Under the pieces are notes generated by a model. That model saw only the letters and a program-made list of their open reading frames with translations. It did no database searches and was not told where the DNA came from. A stretch of DNA of 7,852 bases from CAYLLT01 sp964591605 (GTDB lineage: Bacteria > Planctomycetota > Phycisphaerae > UBA1845 > PWPN01), in the NCBI GenBank assembly GCA_964591605.1, contig CAZQEN010000352.1, positions 1-7,852 of the forward strand, read 5' to 3'. Both the position numbers and the translations under genes were made by a program. Positions within the stretch are counted from its first letter, which is position 1; each line of letters starts with the position of its first letter. Shown here in pieces: positions 7,203 to 7,852 of the stretch.

Positions 7203-7223
7203 TGACGAATGACGAAATCCGAA
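7203..7223 (+). repeat. Short heptamer repeat TGACGAA, TGACGAA, ATCCGAA
   Basis: Three 7-bp units in tandem, the first two identical and the third sharing the final CGAA, in non-coding DNA 39 bp beyond the ROK stop codon. The phrase is similar to A/G-rich intergenic repeats I recall from planctomycete-type genomes. It has the same 7-bp period as the arms at 5266-5419 but a different unit. It may be a truncated copy of a second repeat family. Confidence 0.55.
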
Positions 7224-7236
7224 TGTGGAAGATCCG

Positions 7237-7258
7237 CCGTGGCGACGCACGGCCACGG
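7237..7258 (-). terminator. Hairpin just after the ROK gene, possible 3' end structure
   Basis: CCGTGGC and GCCACGG form a perfect 7-bp stem with an 8-nt loop, starting 3 bp beyond the ROK stop codon on its transcript. No U-rich tract follows, so it is not a canonical intrinsic terminator, but the location fits transcript-end protection or factor-assisted termination. Confidence 0.4.
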
Positions 7259-7261
7259 GGT

Positions 7262-7852
7262 TCACCATTCGCCGGTGCGGTGGGCCTCCAGGGCGCAGCC
7301 GGCCGAACCGATCAGGCCGGCGTCGTTGCCGAGGGTGGCGACGAGGATCTCGGGGAAGTCCTCGAGCAGGTGCCACGTGAGCTGGCGAAAGTACTTGCGG
7401 ACCGGGCCCAGGAGGAAGTCTCCGGCCGCGATGAGCCCGCCGGCCAGGACGATGCGCTCGGGGTTGGTGACATGCTGCATGGTGACGCAGGTGGCGGCGA
7501 GGCAGTAGCAGGCGTCGTCCCAGACGAACGCGGCCAGCTCGTCGCCGGCTTTGGCGGCCTCGACGACGTGCTCGGCCATGAGGGTTTCACCGGCGTCGAG
7601 CCGGGCCTTGAGGGTGCTGGGGCGGCCGGAGCGGATCAGGTCTTCGGCGTGGCGGGCGAGGAAGTGTGCAGAGGAATGAGCTTCCACGCATCCGCGCTGA
7701 CCGCAGGAGCAGAGACGCCCGTCAGGTTTGATCAGGATGTGGCCGAGTTCGCCGCCGTTCTCGAAGTGGCCGCGGAGCAGTCTGCCGTCGCTGATGATGC
7801 CGCCGCCCACGCCGGTGCCGAGCGTGAACATGACCAGGTCGCGGACGCCCTT
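7262..7852 (-). CDS. ROK-family sugar kinase (probable glucokinase type), 5' end cut off
   Basis: The C-terminal 196 residues of a ROK protein, most likely an ATP-dependent glucokinase or related hexose kinase acting on cytosolic sugars. Counting from the first visible codon: LGTGVGGGII (11-20) is the phosphate/nucleotide-binding signature; ELGH (35-38) supplies the Glu and His that contact sugar and zinc; CSCGQRGCVE (48-57) is the ROK zinc motif, whose cysteines 48, 50 and 55 join His38; VLAGGLI (135-141) and LGNDAGLIGSAGCALEA (174-190) are typical of the C-terminal lobe. There is no helix-turn-helix in view, but the N-terminus, which would hold one in a ROK repressor and would carry the catalytic Asp, is outside the window. 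Family length is about 300-320 residues, so about a third is missing. Substrate cannot be decided from this part. No gene follows it closely downstream. Confidence 0.95.
   Translation of the reverse strand, partial: KGVRDLVMFTLGTGVGGGIISDGRLLRGHFENGGELGHILIKPDGRLCSCGQRGCVEAHSSAHFLARHAEDLIRSGRPSTLKARLDAGETLMAEHVVEAAKAGDELAAFVWDDACYCLAATCVTMQHVTNPERIVLAGGLIAAGDFLLGPVRKYFRQLTWHLLEDFPEILVATLGNDAGLIGSAGCALEAHRTGEW

Larger units (their letters stand above)
6490..7261. other. 772-bp region with no convincing gene
   Basis: Between the start of the six-hairpin gene and the end of the ROK gene I find no ORF with coding character. The best candidates, at 6774-7016 plus and 6645-7037 minus, lack recognisable homology, and the first lacks the GC-rich third positions of the neighbouring genes. 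The region must contain the promoter of the six-hairpin gene; an AT-rich patch at about 6640-6665 is a plausible location. Other signals are a 22-nt stretch of only A and C (6907-6928), a T8 run (7039-7046), a TACAAT on the plus strand (7086-7091), a run of seven G (7125-7131), heptamer repeats (7203-7223) and a hairpin beside the ROK stop codon. No tRNA cloverleaf or known RNA gene was recognised. Confidence 0.6.

Overview
This is a GC-rich bacterial chromosomal window with five protein-coding genes. It most likely comes from a Planctomycetota-type genome (perhaps a Phycisphaerae-like lineage). The grounds are the GC-rich codon usage, the Pro-x-Gly-Ser-Thr-Ala-His form of the NAD kinase motif, a very large secreted TPR/HEAT-like protein with proline-rich linkers, and A/G-rich heptamer repeats between genes. 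The taxonomic call is inference; there is no rRNA marker here.

Layout from left to right. (1) A minus-strand citrate synthase gene (1-972) is cut at its 3' end by the window edge. (2) A minus-strand gene (1076-4246) encodes a 1056-residue exported TPR/HEAT-like protein of unknown function, 103 bp upstream of the citrate synthase gene. (3) A 180-bp divergent region separates it from nadK (NAD kinase, plus strand, 4427-5257). (4) nadK converges with a minus-strand gene (5422-6489) for a predicted six-hairpin, glycosidase-like protein of the kind usually found beside glycosyltransferases and GH130 enzymes. The 164-bp convergent gap is almost filled by two inverted 35-bp arms, each made of five heptamers of the GAAAGTC type. 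(5) About 770 bp (6490-7261) contain no convincing gene, only small sequence signals. (6) The 3' part of a minus-strand ROK-family sugar kinase gene (7262-7852) runs off the right edge.

Functionally this is mostly housekeeping central metabolism: citrate synthase at the entry to the TCA cycle, NAD kinase for NADP supply, and a probable glucokinase-type ROK enzyme. Two poorly characterised proteins sit among them. No operon links these functions, and no mobile element, CRISPR array, tRNA or defence system was seen. The points most worth a second look are the inverted heptamer arms, the large exported repeat protein, the orphan six-hairpin protein, and a promoter-like TACAAT element shared by two of the minus-strand genes.
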